A program made the translations under genes and the position numbers. Positions 37,256-46,090 of a stretch of DNA of 64,000 bases are shown piece after piece (the stretch's first letter is position 1; each line of letters starts with the position of its first letter). The DNA comes from Rhodothermales bacterium. Its GTDB lineage: Bacteria; Bacteroidota; Rhodothermia; Rhodothermales; UBA10348. The notes below the pieces were generated by a model. That model made no database searches and was not told the origin of the DNA. It saw only the letters and a list, made by a program, of their open reading frames with translations. The DNA lies in contig JANQQV010000023.1 of the NCBI GenBank assembly GCA_028284865.1, positions 1 through 64,000 of the forward strand. Direction: 5' to 3'.

Positions 37256-37546
37256 TCAGCTGCCTCCGTCGGGCAGGATCCCTTCAACATCCGAGTGCGG
37301 ACGTGGGATCACATGGACAGAGACCAGCTCGCCGACGCGTTCTGCAGCTGCGGCGCCCGCATCGGTTGCAGCCTTGACGGCCCCTACGTCGCCGCGAACC
37401 ATCACGGTGACGTATCCCCCTCCAATCTTCTCCTTGCCCATGAGCTGAACCCGGGCTGCCTTGACCATGGCATCAGCGGCTTCAATGGCGCCCACGAGTC
37501 CGCGGGTTTCCACCATTCCGAGTGCAATTCCGTAATCGTCTGACAT
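37256..37546 (-). CDS. Canonical BMC-H microcompartment shell protein
   Basis: The 96-residue protein is a single BMC domain: [29 protein letters not shown] in two parts, pore segment [20 protein letters not shown], then [28 protein letters not shown]. Such proteins form hexamers that tile the facets of a protein shell around an enzyme core. The residue pattern is like EutM/PduA/CsoS1. Neither a pentamer (EutN/CcmL type) gene nor an encapsulated enzyme is seen in the window. It is the first gene of the long minus-strand run, just downstream of a clear promoter. Confidence 0.94.
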   Translation of the reverse strand: MSDDYGIALGMVETRGLVGAIEAADAMVKAARVQLMGKEKIGGGYVTVMVRGDVGAVKAATDAGAAAAERVGELVSVHVIPRPHSDVEGILPDGGS

Positions 37547-37584
37547 TGCGCGTCACATTTGGATTTTTAAAGCGCCCGCAAAGG

Positions 37585-37634
37585 CGTGCGGAGCACGGCG
37601 GGAGACTCATCGAATATAGGTGGTGCTCCGCACG
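37585..37634. promoter_or_regulatory. 12-bp inverted repeat flanking the BMC promoter -7 element, candidate operator
   Basis: CGTGCGGAGCAC (37585-37596) and GTGCTCCGCACG (37623-37634) are perfect reverse complements separated by 26 nt. Each half is itself a dyad (GTGC-nnn-GCAC). One copy lies between the -33 and -7 elements of the predicted BMC promoter and the other just after the -7 element. This placement is typical of a repressor operator, though an mRNA hairpin is also possible. Confidence 0.5.
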
Positions 37635-37642
37635 TTTGTCAA
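37611..37642 (-). promoter_or_regulatory. Bacteroidota-type promoter for the BMC shell genes and downstream run
   Basis: On the minus strand TTGACA (37642-37637) is followed by TATATTCG (37618-37611), one mismatch from TAnnTTTG. The TTG-to-TA spacing is 21 nt. The first ten bases (TTGACAAACG) are the same as in the promoter at 7671-7701. The first BMC gene starts 65 nt downstream. Confidence 0.6.
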
Positions 37643-37674
37643 AGATTCCGCACCGTGGCTTCACATGGGATGAG

Positions 37675-37682
37675 TATACTTG
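37675..37682 (+). promoter_or_regulatory. Candidate -7 element for wecB
   Basis: TATACTTG has one mismatch to TAnnTTTG and lies 28 nt before the wecB ATG in the divergent region. No clear TTG is found at the expected -33 position, so the evidence is weak. Confidence 0.3.
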
Positions 37683-37709
37683 CACGCCCCCAAAACACCG
37701 TCTCGATCC

Positions 37710-38804
37710 ATGATCAAAGCAGCTCTCATCGCCGGCGCGCGGCCCAACTTCATCAAGATTGCGGCTCTGGAGTATGCATTTCGGACATCAGGCAAGTTCG
37801 AGAACCTGCTGATCCATACCGGGCAGCACTACGATGCCAAGATGAGTGACATCTTTTTTCGGCAATTGGGCATGCCAGAGCCGGATATGTACCTCGGGGT
37901 GGGTTCCGGGAGTCACGCGCCCCAGACGGCCCGTGTGATGACAGAGATCGAGCCGGTTTTCCAGGAGCACCAGCCTGATGTCGTGTTGGTCGTCGGTGAT
38001 GTCAATTCGACCGTGGCCACTGCATTGACGGCGAAAAAACTGCATATCCCGCTCGTCCACGTGGAGGCCGGATTGCGTTCCTTCGACCGGTCCATGCCAG
38101 AAGAAATCAACCGCATGGCGACGGATGCCATTTCGGATTGGCTGTATGTGTCTGAACCTTCGGGAGAGAAACACTTGCTGGCCGAAGGTCAACCGGCTGA
38201 TCGGATCATGTTTGCCGGGAATGTGATGATCGATTCGCTTCGACGGTTCGAGGATCAGGCACGTTCAACGGCTGAGCACGAACGAAGAGGCCTGGAGGCG
38301 GGCAACTATTTCTTGATCACCGCCCACCGTCCCGCCATGGTGGATGTCCCGGATCGCCTGGCCGTATTCGCTGATGCGTTGCTGCGTCTGGCTGAGCAAG
38401 CACCCGTGGTCTTTCCAATCCACCCACGCACCGCGTCCCGACTGCAGGATCTCCCGATCGGTCGCCAGCTGATTGATCATGAACGCGTCCACCTGACCGA
38501 GCCGATCGGCTATCTGGAGTTCATGTGCCTGATGATGCACGCCGGATTGATCGTCACCGACAGTGGCGGCATTCAGGAAGAAACCACCGCGCTCCTTCAA
38601 CCATGCGTCACCGTCCGACCCAACACCGAGCGTCCGGTGACCGTCGATGAAGGTACCAACATTCTCATGGACCTGGATGCTGAACAGATTGCACAGGCCG
38701 GCGTGAAGGCGCTTTCTGGAAACTGGAAACAAGGCCGCATTCCCGAAAAATGGGACGGCAAGGCGTCAGACCGTATCGCTTCCCATCTGGCTGATCACCT
38801 CTAG
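37710..38804 (+). CDS. wecB: UDP-N-acetylglucosamine 2-epimerase (first copy)
   Basis: WecB interconverts UDP-GlcNAc and UDP-ManNAc for surface polysaccharides. The 364-residue protein shows GARPNFIKIAALEYAF, HTGQHYDAKMSDIFF, VVGDVNSTVATALTAKK, HVEAGLRSFDRSMPEEINRM, TAHRPAMVD and TDSGGIQEETTAL. The ATG at 37710 is chosen over an in-frame TTG 30 nt upstream. It converges on a glycosyltransferase gene, the two stops overlapping by 4 nt. A paralogue is encoded at 40027-41112. Confidence 0.92.
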   Translation: MIKAALIAGARPNFIKIAALEYAFRTSGKFENLLIHTGQHYDAKMSDIFFRQLGMPEPDMYLGVGSGSHAPQTARVMTEIEPVFQEHQPDVVLVVGDVNSTVATALTAKKLHIPLVHVEAGLRSFDRSMPEEINRMATDAISDWLYVSEPSGEKHLLAEGQPADRIMFAGNVMIDSLRRFEDQARSTAEHERRGLEAGNYFLITAHRPAMVDVPDRLAVFADALLRLAEQAPVVFPIHPRTASRLQDLPIGRQLIDHERVHLTEPIGYLEFMCLMMHAGLIVTDSGGIQEETTALLQPCVTVRPNTERPVTVDEGTNILMDLDAEQIAQAGVKALSGNWKQGRIPEKWDGKASDRIASHLADHL

Positions 38805-40021
38805 TCAGGCTCCGACAACAGCTCCCGATACGTATCGACGAGTGGAACGGCAGTAGCCTCCCAGTTCCACCGCTGTTCCACCGCCGTGCGTCCCTTGCGA
38901 ATCATTGCCTCCCGGGCTGCAGGATCTGACACGATGCGGTTCACACTCGCCGCCAGTGACTCCGGGTTGCCCGACGTGTACACCAGTCCATTGGATTCGA
39001 GCGTGACAATCCGCTCCAAGGGCTTGCAATTGGAGACCACACACGACAACCCGGCATGCATGTAGTGAAACAGCTTGTGCGGAATGGTGTGATCGGTGTG
39101 CACGGTCTTGCGATGAGGGATCAAACCGATCGTCGCCGCCTCCATGTATCCCCGCACCGCTGATTGATCCTTCCAGCCGAGGAAATGCACGCTTTGGTCA
39201 ACGCGCAGGTTTGACGTCAACGCCTCCAGCTCACCACGCACGGCACCGTCGCCGACCAGGACAAGTTTGGCGTCAGGATGATCGCGAAGAATCGCAGGCA
39301 TGGCCCGGATCGGGTCCTCCAGACCGCGGTGGCGATCCATTCCTCCGGTGTAGAGCAAAATCGGGTCCCCAGCGGGCATGTCCTCAGGTGTTGAGGGCGA
39401 CCAATCGTCGAATGAGGCCCGAAGGATGGTATTGGGTACCGTGGTCACATGATGAGCTTTACAGCCAGCCTCATTCATGCGCGACCCGATCCGTTCGGCC
39501 ATCTCGTCAATCACCACGATCAATCGATCGACATCACACGACCAGGCCAGCTCCAATTCTTCCCAGCGCTTCAGGTTGACCACCCATTTGCCCGGGGCCG
39601 TGGTACTCCATTTGTAGTGCTTCAGAGCCTCGACCCAGTTTTCGTGCATGTCGCCGACGACGGGTACATCGAGTCGTTTTCCGGCACGCAGCGCAGCACC
39701 AAACAGGTACAAGTCGTGCGCGTGAAGCGCATCGATGGGACGATTTTTGTTTACCCGTCGGATAGGACCGTGCAGAATCCAATCCATGAGGGGAAACGAA
39801 GCCGCCAACCCGCGCGCTTTGTTGCGGATCTGGCGCGAAACACGGGCCCGATGAACATGGATATGGTCGTCGAGCTGGAAGGAGGGTCGCGGATCCGGAT
39901 CCAGCGCGATAATGGTAACCTCAAACCCGGCGTCCGCCAGCGTTCGTGCTTCGTTCTCAACACGCAAATCCGGCGGAAAAGCGTGGTCGAGCAGCATACA
40001 TATGTGTGGACGGATAGGCAT
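38801..40021 (-). CDS. Glycosyltransferase, GT4-type (GT-B fold)
   Basis: The 406-residue protein has the N-terminal ICMLLDHAFPPDLRVENEARTL opening seen in GT4 enzymes, DALHAHDLYLFGAALRAGK, and the C-terminal donor domain (ILLYTGGMDRHRGLEDPIRA, VLVGDGAVRGELE, GLIPHRKTVHTDHTIPHKLFHYM, GLSCVVSNCKP). It likely adds a sugar in envelope polysaccharide or glycolipid assembly. It lies 5 nt downstream of the second wecB on the same strand, so an N-acetylmannosamine-type product may feed a nearby pathway. Donor and acceptor cannot be told. Confidence 0.86.
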   Translation of the reverse strand: MPIRPHICMLLDHAFPPDLRVENEARTLADAGFEVTIIALDPDPRPSFQLDDHIHVHRARVSRQIRNKARGLAASFPLMDWILHGPIRRVNKNRPIDALHAHDLYLFGAALRAGKRLDVPVVGDMHENWVEALKHYKWSTTAPGKWVVNLKRWEELELAWSCDVDRLIVVIDEMAERIGSRMNEAGCKAHHVTTVPNTILRASFDDWSPSTPEDMPAGDPILLYTGGMDRHRGLEDPIRAMPAILRDHPDAKLVLVGDGAVRGELEALTSNLRVDQSVHFLGWKDQSAVRGYMEAATIGLIPHRKTVHTDHTIPHKLFHYMHAGLSCVVSNCKPLERIVTLESNGLVYTSGNPESLAASVNRIVSDPAAREAMIRKGRTAVEQRWNWEATAVPLVDTYRELLSEPD

Positions 40022-40026
40022 CGGGA

Positions 40027-41112
40027 TCAGCCTGGGTGCGAATCGGTGCTCAGGCCTGCCAGAAGCGTGTCCGCGATGCAGGCGGAGGCCGTGGTTCCTT
40101 CCGGCGCTTCGCCGAAGGCCGGTGGTGCTCCGACGGGATCACTTGCCACGGCGTCCATGATGGCCTTCGGCGAAGCGCCGGCCAGGACGTTCCAGCCCCC
40201 TTCAAGGGTCTCTGTCCATTCCGTCTCGTCACGCAATGTGATGCATTGCTTGCCAAGCCAGACCGTCTCTTTCTGCAGGCCACCTGAGTCTGTCAGCACC
40301 TTGCGACTGGACGATATCAGCGTGAGCATGGCGAGATAGGACACGGGCGGAATGATGTGGATCGAGGGTGAGAGACTCAAATCCGCTACTCGACCCTTGG
40401 TGCGAGGATGAAGAGGCAGAATAACCGGGGCATCCAGGTTACCCAACGTATCGAAAATGGCCCGGAGACGCCGAGGATCGTCGGTGTTTTCGGCCCGGTG
40501 CACGGTGGAGAGATAAAACTCGCCAGCGCCGAGTTCCGTCAATGCCGACAGGGGACTCTGCAAGGCTGCGCGTTCGGCAAAGAACCGGGTCGCGTCCAAC
40601 ATGACATCACCATTCAGGACGACGCCGCGCGTCATGCCTTCCGATGCCAGGTGATCAACCGCGGTCTGGGTCGGGCAAAACAGCCAATCAGACAAACGAT
40701 CCGTCACAATCCGATTGATTTCTTCCGGCATCGCTCTATTGAACGAACGCAGGCCCGCCTCCACATGAATGAGCGGGATCGAGGCCTTTGAGGCCACCAT
40801 GGCTGCAGCCACAGTGGAATTCGTATCGCCGTAAACCATGACGGCATCGGGACGCACTCCGTCGTGGATCAGCTCCTCGAGACCCGTCATCATCGCGCCC
40901 GTCTGTCGGGCATGCGATCCGGAGCCCACTTCCAGGTTGTGGGCCGGTGCGGGAATCCCCAGTTCGCCGAAAAAGACATCGCTCATGTCGGCATCGTAAT
41001 GCTGGCCGGTATGGACCAGGATTTCACGAACGCCCGCTGCTGCAAGCGCGTGGGATACCACGGCTGCCTTGATGAATTGGGGGCGAGCGCCAACAACGGT
41101 CAAAATGGTCAT
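40027..41112 (-). CDS. wecB: UDP-N-acetylglucosamine 2-epimerase (second copy)
   Basis: The 361-residue WecB-family protein carries the same motif set as the plus-strand copy: GARPQFIKAAVVSHAL, HTGQHYDADMSDVFFGELG, VYGDTNSTVAAAMVASK, HVEAGLRSFNRAMPEEINRI, LHPRTKGRV and TDSGGLQKETVWLGKQ. The sequences are clearly diverged, so this is an old paralogue or an independently acquired one. It forms an operon with glycosyltransferases on both sides (15 nt and 5 nt gaps), which suggests a role in one surface glycan. Confidence 0.92.
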   Translation of the reverse strand: MTILTVVGARPQFIKAAVVSHALAAAGVREILVHTGQHYDADMSDVFFGELGIPAPAHNLEVGSGSHARQTGAMMTGLEELIHDGVRPDAVMVYGDTNSTVAAAMVASKASIPLIHVEAGLRSFNRAMPEEINRIVTDRLSDWLFCPTQTAVDHLASEGMTRGVVLNGDVMLDATRFFAERAALQSPLSALTELGAGEFYLSTVHRAENTDDPRRLRAIFDTLGNLDAPVILPLHPRTKGRVADLSLSPSIHIIPPVSYLAMLTLISSSRKVLTDSGGLQKETVWLGKQCITLRDETEWTETLEGGWNVLAGASPKAIMDAVASDPVGAPPAFGEAPEGTTASACIADTLLAGLSTDSHPG

Positions 41113-41127
41113 AAACGATTGAACTGA

Positions 41128-42459
41128 CTAAGAATTGAGGTCATCAAGAATGCCTGCCAACGCGGCGGCTTGCGTGCGGCGAGAATACGGACCCAAGTCG
41201 TCATGAGTGGCGCCAATCACCGGTTGTCCTGCCTCCCAAGCCTGGTAATGGCGATCCAATTCCTCGGCAAGACCCGATTCATCTTCGTAGCTGTACAGCC
41301 TTCCCCCACCGCTGTCGCTCAGCAAACCATCTGCCTCGCCGCCAGGTTCACCAAGCGCAATCACAGGGCGAGTCGAAGCCAGATACTCGTACACTTTGCC
41401 TGTGACGATGCCCGCCGACCCCATCACCCGATTGATGGGCAGGAGGAGCGCAGCGGCAGTCTTCATCCAGCTTACTGCCTCGGCATGCGGAACGTATCGA
41501 ATACAAGTTACCCGCTCCGAAAGTCCTCTGCGTCCAATTTGCTCCAGAATCGTTGGATCTACGTTGCCAATGAACACGACCTGCAAACGGGGCCACCGAG
41601 AGGCGTTTTTATCGCGCTCCAGCACGTTCCACAGGGGCTCCGGGTCGCGAGCTGGTGAGAGATTACCCGTGTGGACCAGCAGGAATCGGTTCTTGAGCTC
41701 AGTGACTGCCTGGGAGGTTGACAAACGATTCTGATCCGAATCCAGCATATCGTCGGGGTCGAAACCGTTTCGGATCACCTCGAATGGTGCTCCCACCGCG
41801 TCCGTCATATGCGCAGCCAGATCCTTGGTCACCGCGACCCGAGCATGCGCATGCTGCAATGCTCTATTGCGTAGCCGCTCGTCGCGACGTCTGGCCCAAT
41901 TCCCTGCTGGAAGCATGGCTTGATACGCCGGGTCCGGCCAGGCATCCCGAAGATCAGCAACCCAGGGAATACCGGTCTCCCGTGAAAGCCTGTAGCCAAC
42001 CAGGTGGGCAGAATGCGGAGGCCCAGTTGTGACGATCGCATCGTAGCCGGGACTTTCAGAGAGCCGACGGCCAGCCTTCACGGCAAATCGAGCCCAGCCC
42101 ACGCGAGCATCCGGCAAGAAGACGTTGGCACGTATCCACCGGGCGAATCGCTCTTTCGTCGAGGTGTGATCTGCACCCAGAAAGCCCACACCCACCACAT
42201 CCTGCTTGGACCGCCCCATCAGCCGGGCGTACATCGAGTATGGGTCCCAGGAATCGGTCCGCTCGACGTGCGTCTCTGCGGGCACATCGGCTGCCATGGC
42301 TGGATCAAGATCGGGATAGGCGGCCTTTTCCGGATCCACCGTGAGTACGAGCGGCTCCCAGCCGGACTCAGGCAGGTACTTCACCATCTTCAGTCCGCGC
42401 TGAACGCCGGACCCGCCTGAAGGCGGAAAGTAGTATGTGATGTAGAGGACCCGTTTCAA
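41128..42459 (-). CDS. Glycosyltransferase, GT4-like
   Basis: The 443-residue protein starts KRVLYITYYFPPSGGSGVQRG, a signature of GT4 transferases, and has VTTGPPHSAHLVGYRL, FLLVHTGNLSPARDPEPLW and the donor-site region INRVMGSAGIVTGKVYEYLASTRPVIALG. The only start codon at this conserved N-terminus is TTG (42457-42459). It lies upstream of wecB in a minus-strand glycan operon. Product and sugar specificity are unknown. Confidence 0.86.
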   Translation of the reverse strand: MKRVLYITYYFPPSGGSGVQRGLKMVKYLPESGWEPLVLTVDPEKAAYPDLDPAMAADVPAETHVERTDSWDPYSMYARLMGRSKQDVVGVGFLGADHTSTKERFARWIRANVFLPDARVGWARFAVKAGRRLSESPGYDAIVTTGPPHSAHLVGYRLSRETGIPWVADLRDAWPDPAYQAMLPAGNWARRRDERLRNRALQHAHARVAVTKDLAAHMTDAVGAPFEVIRNGFDPDDMLDSDQNRLSTSQAVTELKNRFLLVHTGNLSPARDPEPLWNVLERDKNASRWPRLQVVFIGNVDPTILEQIGRRGLSERVTCIRYVPHAEAVSWMKTAAALLLPINRVMGSAGIVTGKVYEYLASTRPVIALGEPGGEADGLLSDSGGGRLYSYEDESGLAEELDRHYQAWEAGQPVIGATHDDLGPYSRRTQAAALAGILDDLNS

Positions 42460-42537
42460 GATGCGTCAAGGTTCGACCCGCGAACGATCGTGCCAAGGAT
42501 GTACCATCGCAGTGCCATTCGGCCCATTCGAGGGCGG

Positions 42538-45072
42538 CTATTCCGCGGCTTCAGCGGTGGCGGAGCGCCTTCGCCAGGCCAGAACGCCGAATACCAACAG
42601 AAGCCCGTATGTCAGCCCGGTGCCCGTAGCCGTGATCAAGAAGCTGTTCCGGTATGCCGGAGGATCGAATACCAGTCGAACCTCGTGATCACCCTGTGGA
42701 ATAACGATTCCCCGCAGCAGATGATTGACTTGAATGATATCTGCTTCGTGACCTCCAACCGTCGCTTTCCATCCCGGGGGATAGAAAATCTCACTCACGA
42801 CCAACAAGCGGGATCGATCGGTGGAAACCTCGAAGGACATTTCTTCAGCCGAGTAGGAGCCCAGTGAAACCGTTGATTCGCCTGAATGGCCGGACAATGC
42901 CGCGACGTCCAGAGCTACCGATTCGGTCACGTGTGCCACACGGGCCGGTTCGAATCCGATGCCGTTGATGGCTGCCCAAACCTGCTCATGTCCCGGATGC
43001 GCAGCGATGGAGTCGACCAGCCACGCTCTTCCGGGCATCTCCTGATTTCGGAAAACCGCTTGCTGTGTCTCCTGGTCCTGATAGACCGCTTCAAATCCGG
43101 GTAAACCGCCGGGAGCAACAACATAGCCCACGTTCATCATGTCCAATGCGGCCGTGTTGACGCCGTTCGGTCCACTGAAGATGATGTGGTCCAGAAAGTC
43201 CTGATACAGGCGAAGCTTCGCACCAGAATACCCGCCCAATGACTCGTGGAAATAGGAAGGCCGGGCATTCTGAACCGGGTGCTGCCCGAATTCCAGGGAA
43301 AGCACGCGAAACGATCCATCCCCTCCTTGCGCCTCCCGTTGCTGAACGAGATAGCGGTCGAATCCGAACTCCTGAACGGATTCCGAGGCATCAGCAACGG
43401 GTGACAGACGGTCTTCATTGATGTGCCTCCTGGCCACACCGGTCAGGTCGATGACCAGCGTAAAGAACACCACCAGACCGACGACCCAATAGGGCAGTCG
43501 TCTGCTGTGAAGGAGATAAATCAACGTCCCAAGCAGGACGATCACGAACAACGAGCGGAACGCATCACTTGAGAATGCATCGATCCGCTCAGCCGTGATC
43601 TGAGCAAGTTGCTCGTCAATGAACTGGGCAACCCGGGGGTCTGTCATGGAGACCTCGGGATTGGAGCGTTGAATCTGCGACTCGATCTGCGCACGCTCGC
43701 CCGGGCGTTCGAACGAATACATGGTGGTCCCCATCACATTGAGAACCAACAACAAGGCTCCAAAGCCGAGGACCAATCTGAACGCAGGGCGTGCGGTCAG
43801 CGCGCTCTCGCCGTCATCACCCTCAACCAATGATGCCATTCCGCGGGCAGCCAGCAAGGCCGCCAGCAGAGCAGTCAAGGACAACCATGTTTCAGGTACC
43901 CGGAAGGCGTCGAACAACGGAAAAAACTCGAACATGGGCCGGTTCAGCAGCGAGAGGTTTTCGCCGAGGGCAAACAGGATGGAAGCCAGTAATCCAAGGG
44001 ACAAGGCCAACGTCGCGCGATCCCGGACACGCCAGAAGCCGAGTGCCAGGAAAAGCACGGTCACCATTCCGAGATAGTGCGGTCCACCCGTGAAGGTCTT
44101 CGCACCCCAGTAGGTCGGACTTGCCCCTCCGTATGCGTCCGCCACCAGCAATGTGATCAACTCGCCGGGGCCCTGACTCCATGCCATCGCATACTCCCAC
44201 GCCATTCCTCCTTCCGCGCCCCCGGTAGTGGACCCGCGGATCGTGTAGGGCGTGATTTCCGCGTGGGACATGTAGGGTTGAGCGACCATCATCAACCCCA
44301 GGATCGAGCCGAGAGCAAGCATTCCGGTTCCCTTCAGGAAAGCATCCCGATCTCCACCCCTGAAGGCATGAACAGCTTCAACCAACCACCAGATGCCAGC
44401 CGCAACCGTGATGTAGTAGGTAATCTGGACGTGTCCAGCCCGCAGATTGGCTGCCAGTGCGATGGCAAAAAGCAGGGCCGACACCACGTTTCGCTTCTCC
44501 ATGGCCAGCAAGAACGTGAGCAGCATCCACGGAGCCCAAGCAAGGGCGATGTACTTCGAATTGTGGCCAGCGGCCAACAGCACCGGGATGTAGGTCGTGA
44601 ATCCGTAGGCAACCGCGGCCACAGCCGAGGACAGGGATTCCTTCGTCAGGCGGAACGCGAGTAGATACGTGCCAATCAGCAGGAGCCACATATGAGAGGT
44701 GGGCCAGATCAACAGCCGAAGCTCCCTCATCAGGACATCAACCTGCGGCACACTCAGCTCAGGCGAAATCATGTACCCCGGCATGCCCGCGAATACGCGT
44801 CCGGCCCACAACGCAACACCACCCGTTTCCTCTTCCATCTGGAGCATGGACTCGGCCATGGCTCTCCACTGGATCGTATCTGTCGCAATCAGTTGCCCGT
44901 CGGAAAAGTGAACCGGAGCGAAAAAGACTACGGCGATCACCATCAAGAGCCCGATCATGAAGCCATGACGCTTCCAATCCGTTTGGCGATCCCAAAGACC
45001 GAACCACTCAGGCGTGGGCATTTCCTTGGATGGGGCGCTGCGGCGCTTGGTTGGCCGTTTTTTCTGACTCAA
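42538..45072 (-). CDS. YfhO-family multi-spanning membrane protein
   Basis: The 844-residue protein has about a dozen hydrophobic helices in the first 550 residues (HGFMIGLLMVIAVVFF, LLIGTYLLAFRL, FLALGFWRV and others), then an extracytoplasmic domain of about 250 residues with YfhO features (GYSGAKLRLYQDFLDH, MMNVGYVVAPGG, LVVSEIFYPPGWKATVGG), and a last helix before a short basic tail. YfhO proteins are GT-C-like and are tied to glycosylation of envelope polymers in Gram-positives; the role here is inferred from the glycan neighbourhood. The start may be TTG 45072 or the ATG at 45021. Confidence 0.85.
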   Translation of the reverse strand: MSQKKRPTKRRSAPSKEMPTPEWFGLWDRQTDWKRHGFMIGLLMVIAVVFFAPVHFSDGQLIATDTIQWRAMAESMLQMEEETGGVALWAGRVFAGMPGYMISPELSVPQVDVLMRELRLLIWPTSHMWLLLIGTYLLAFRLTKESLSSAVAAVAYGFTTYIPVLLAAGHNSKYIALAWAPWMLLTFLLAMEKRNVVSALLFAIALAANLRAGHVQITYYITVAAGIWWLVEAVHAFRGGDRDAFLKGTGMLALGSILGLMMVAQPYMSHAEITPYTIRGSTTGGAEGGMAWEYAMAWSQGPGELITLLVADAYGGASPTYWGAKTFTGGPHYLGMVTVLFLALGFWRVRDRATLALSLGLLASILFALGENLSLLNRPMFEFFPLFDAFRVPETWLSLTALLAALLAARGMASLVEGDDGESALTARPAFRLVLGFGALLLVLNVMGTTMYSFERPGERAQIESQIQRSNPEVSMTDPRVAQFIDEQLAQITAERIDAFSSDAFRSLFVIVLLGTLIYLLHSRRLPYWVVGLVVFFTLVIDLTGVARRHINEDRLSPVADASESVQEFGFDRYLVQQREAQGGDGSFRVLSLEFGQHPVQNARPSYFHESLGGYSGAKLRLYQDFLDHIIFSGPNGVNTAALDMMNVGYVVAPGGLPGFEAVYQDQETQQAVFRNQEMPGRAWLVDSIAAHPGHEQVWAAINGIGFEPARVAHVTESVALDVAALSGHSGESTVSLGSYSAEEMSFEVSTDRSRLLVVSEIFYPPGWKATVGGHEADIIQVNHLLRGIVIPQGDHEVRLVFDPPAYRNSFLITATGTGLTYGLLLVFGVLAWRRRSATAEAAE

Positions 45073-45131
45073 GGAAGCTTCCGGTTGGCTCGGGTGAACA
45101 GGCGAACAGCGAGAATCTGATCGGCCGCAAA

Positions 45132-45881
45132 CTACGGCAGCCGTTTCTCTCCTGTTCCAGCTTCAGACAGATGCTGTGTCATGGCGTCACGCACATCTTC
45201 CATCAGGCGAGGAATGTCGTTTCTCGTCCATCCCGTGATTTCAATTGGCGTACCGATGCGGATATTCATGATGCCGGGTCTGGCTTTCTTCGTCTTCTCA
45301 TTGAAGAGCTTGTGAGCGTTGATTACGGTCACAGGCACCACCGGTACCTGCGCTTCAATGGCCAGCAGGAATGCCCCTCGCTTGAATTGCGCAAGCTCGG
45401 CCGAATGCGACCGGGATCCTTCGGGAAAAATGGCAACGGACACTCCATCCCGGATCTTTTCGCCAGCCCGCTTCATGGATTCCACGCTCTTCTTGGGATG
45501 AGAGCGGTCAATAAATACAGAAGGCGATGAGCGGATGGCCTGTCCCAGAAAGGGAATGCGTTTCAATTCTTCTTTCGCCACCCACCCGAAAGGAATCGGA
45601 ATGGCCGACCCAACAGCCGGGATATCCAGCGCCACCTGGTGATTGATGGCAAATACCACGGGCTGATCAGATGCCAGAGGTTCACTGAATCGGGTCCTGA
45701 TCAGGATGCCCATCCCTGCGGCCATTCCAACACCCCACACGGTCGACCAGAAGTTGAACGCTCTGGGATTGGACGTCAGCGACAGCGTGATGACGGTACC
45801 GATACCACAAACAACCGTCATCAGGGTTGCCCAGAGCAGGGCCCAAGCGAAAAATACGCGCTGAAGAAAGGTACCCAGCAT
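45132..45881 (-). CDS. plsC: 1-acyl-sn-glycerol-3-phosphate acyltransferase (PlsC family)
   Basis: The 249-residue membrane-associated acyltransferase makes phosphatidic acid or a related lipid. The catalytic H-x4-D motif is NHQVALD, followed by the glycerol-phosphate binding VFIDRSHPKKS and FPEGSRS motifs. One or two N-terminal helices (VFFAWALLWATLMTVVCGIG) anchor it. The ATG at 45879-45881 is chosen because MLGTFLQRVFF begins the membrane segment; a longer version from 45974 is possible. It is codirectional with the YfhO gene 59 nt downstream. Confidence 0.88.
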   Translation of the reverse strand: MLGTFLQRVFFAWALLWATLMTVVCGIGTVITLSLTSNPRAFNFWSTVWGVGMAAGMGILIRTRFSEPLASDQPVVFAINHQVALDIPAVGSAIPIPFGWVAKEELKRIPFLGQAIRSSPSVFIDRSHPKKSVESMKRAGEKIRDGVSVAIFPEGSRSHSAELAQFKRGAFLLAIEAQVPVVPVTVINAHKLFNEKTKKARPGIMNIRIGTPIEITGWTRNDIPRLMEDVRDAMTQHLSEAGTGEKRLP

Positions 45882-46090
45882 GAAAGGGACGCGGGTTCTG
45901 GGAGCAGGGGTTGAGTACGAGAGTCCACTCGACTCGGAAAATGCACAACTCGTCTGCTTTTTGAAAGATGCCATGATCAGGATTTGATTGATTGTCATCC
46001 CGAATCGTGGTGATCGTTGCGTCCGTCACTTTTTTGTCGATATCAGGACACGCACCGGAGATCACCAGGCTCCCATGAATCCGGAATGTC

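Noticed and set aside
36714-37546. A carboxysome or a Pdu/Eut microcompartment
   Set aside because: No RuBisCO, carbonic anhydrase, diol dehydratase, ammonia lyase or aldehyde dehydrogenase genes are in the window. Only the shell assignment is supported.
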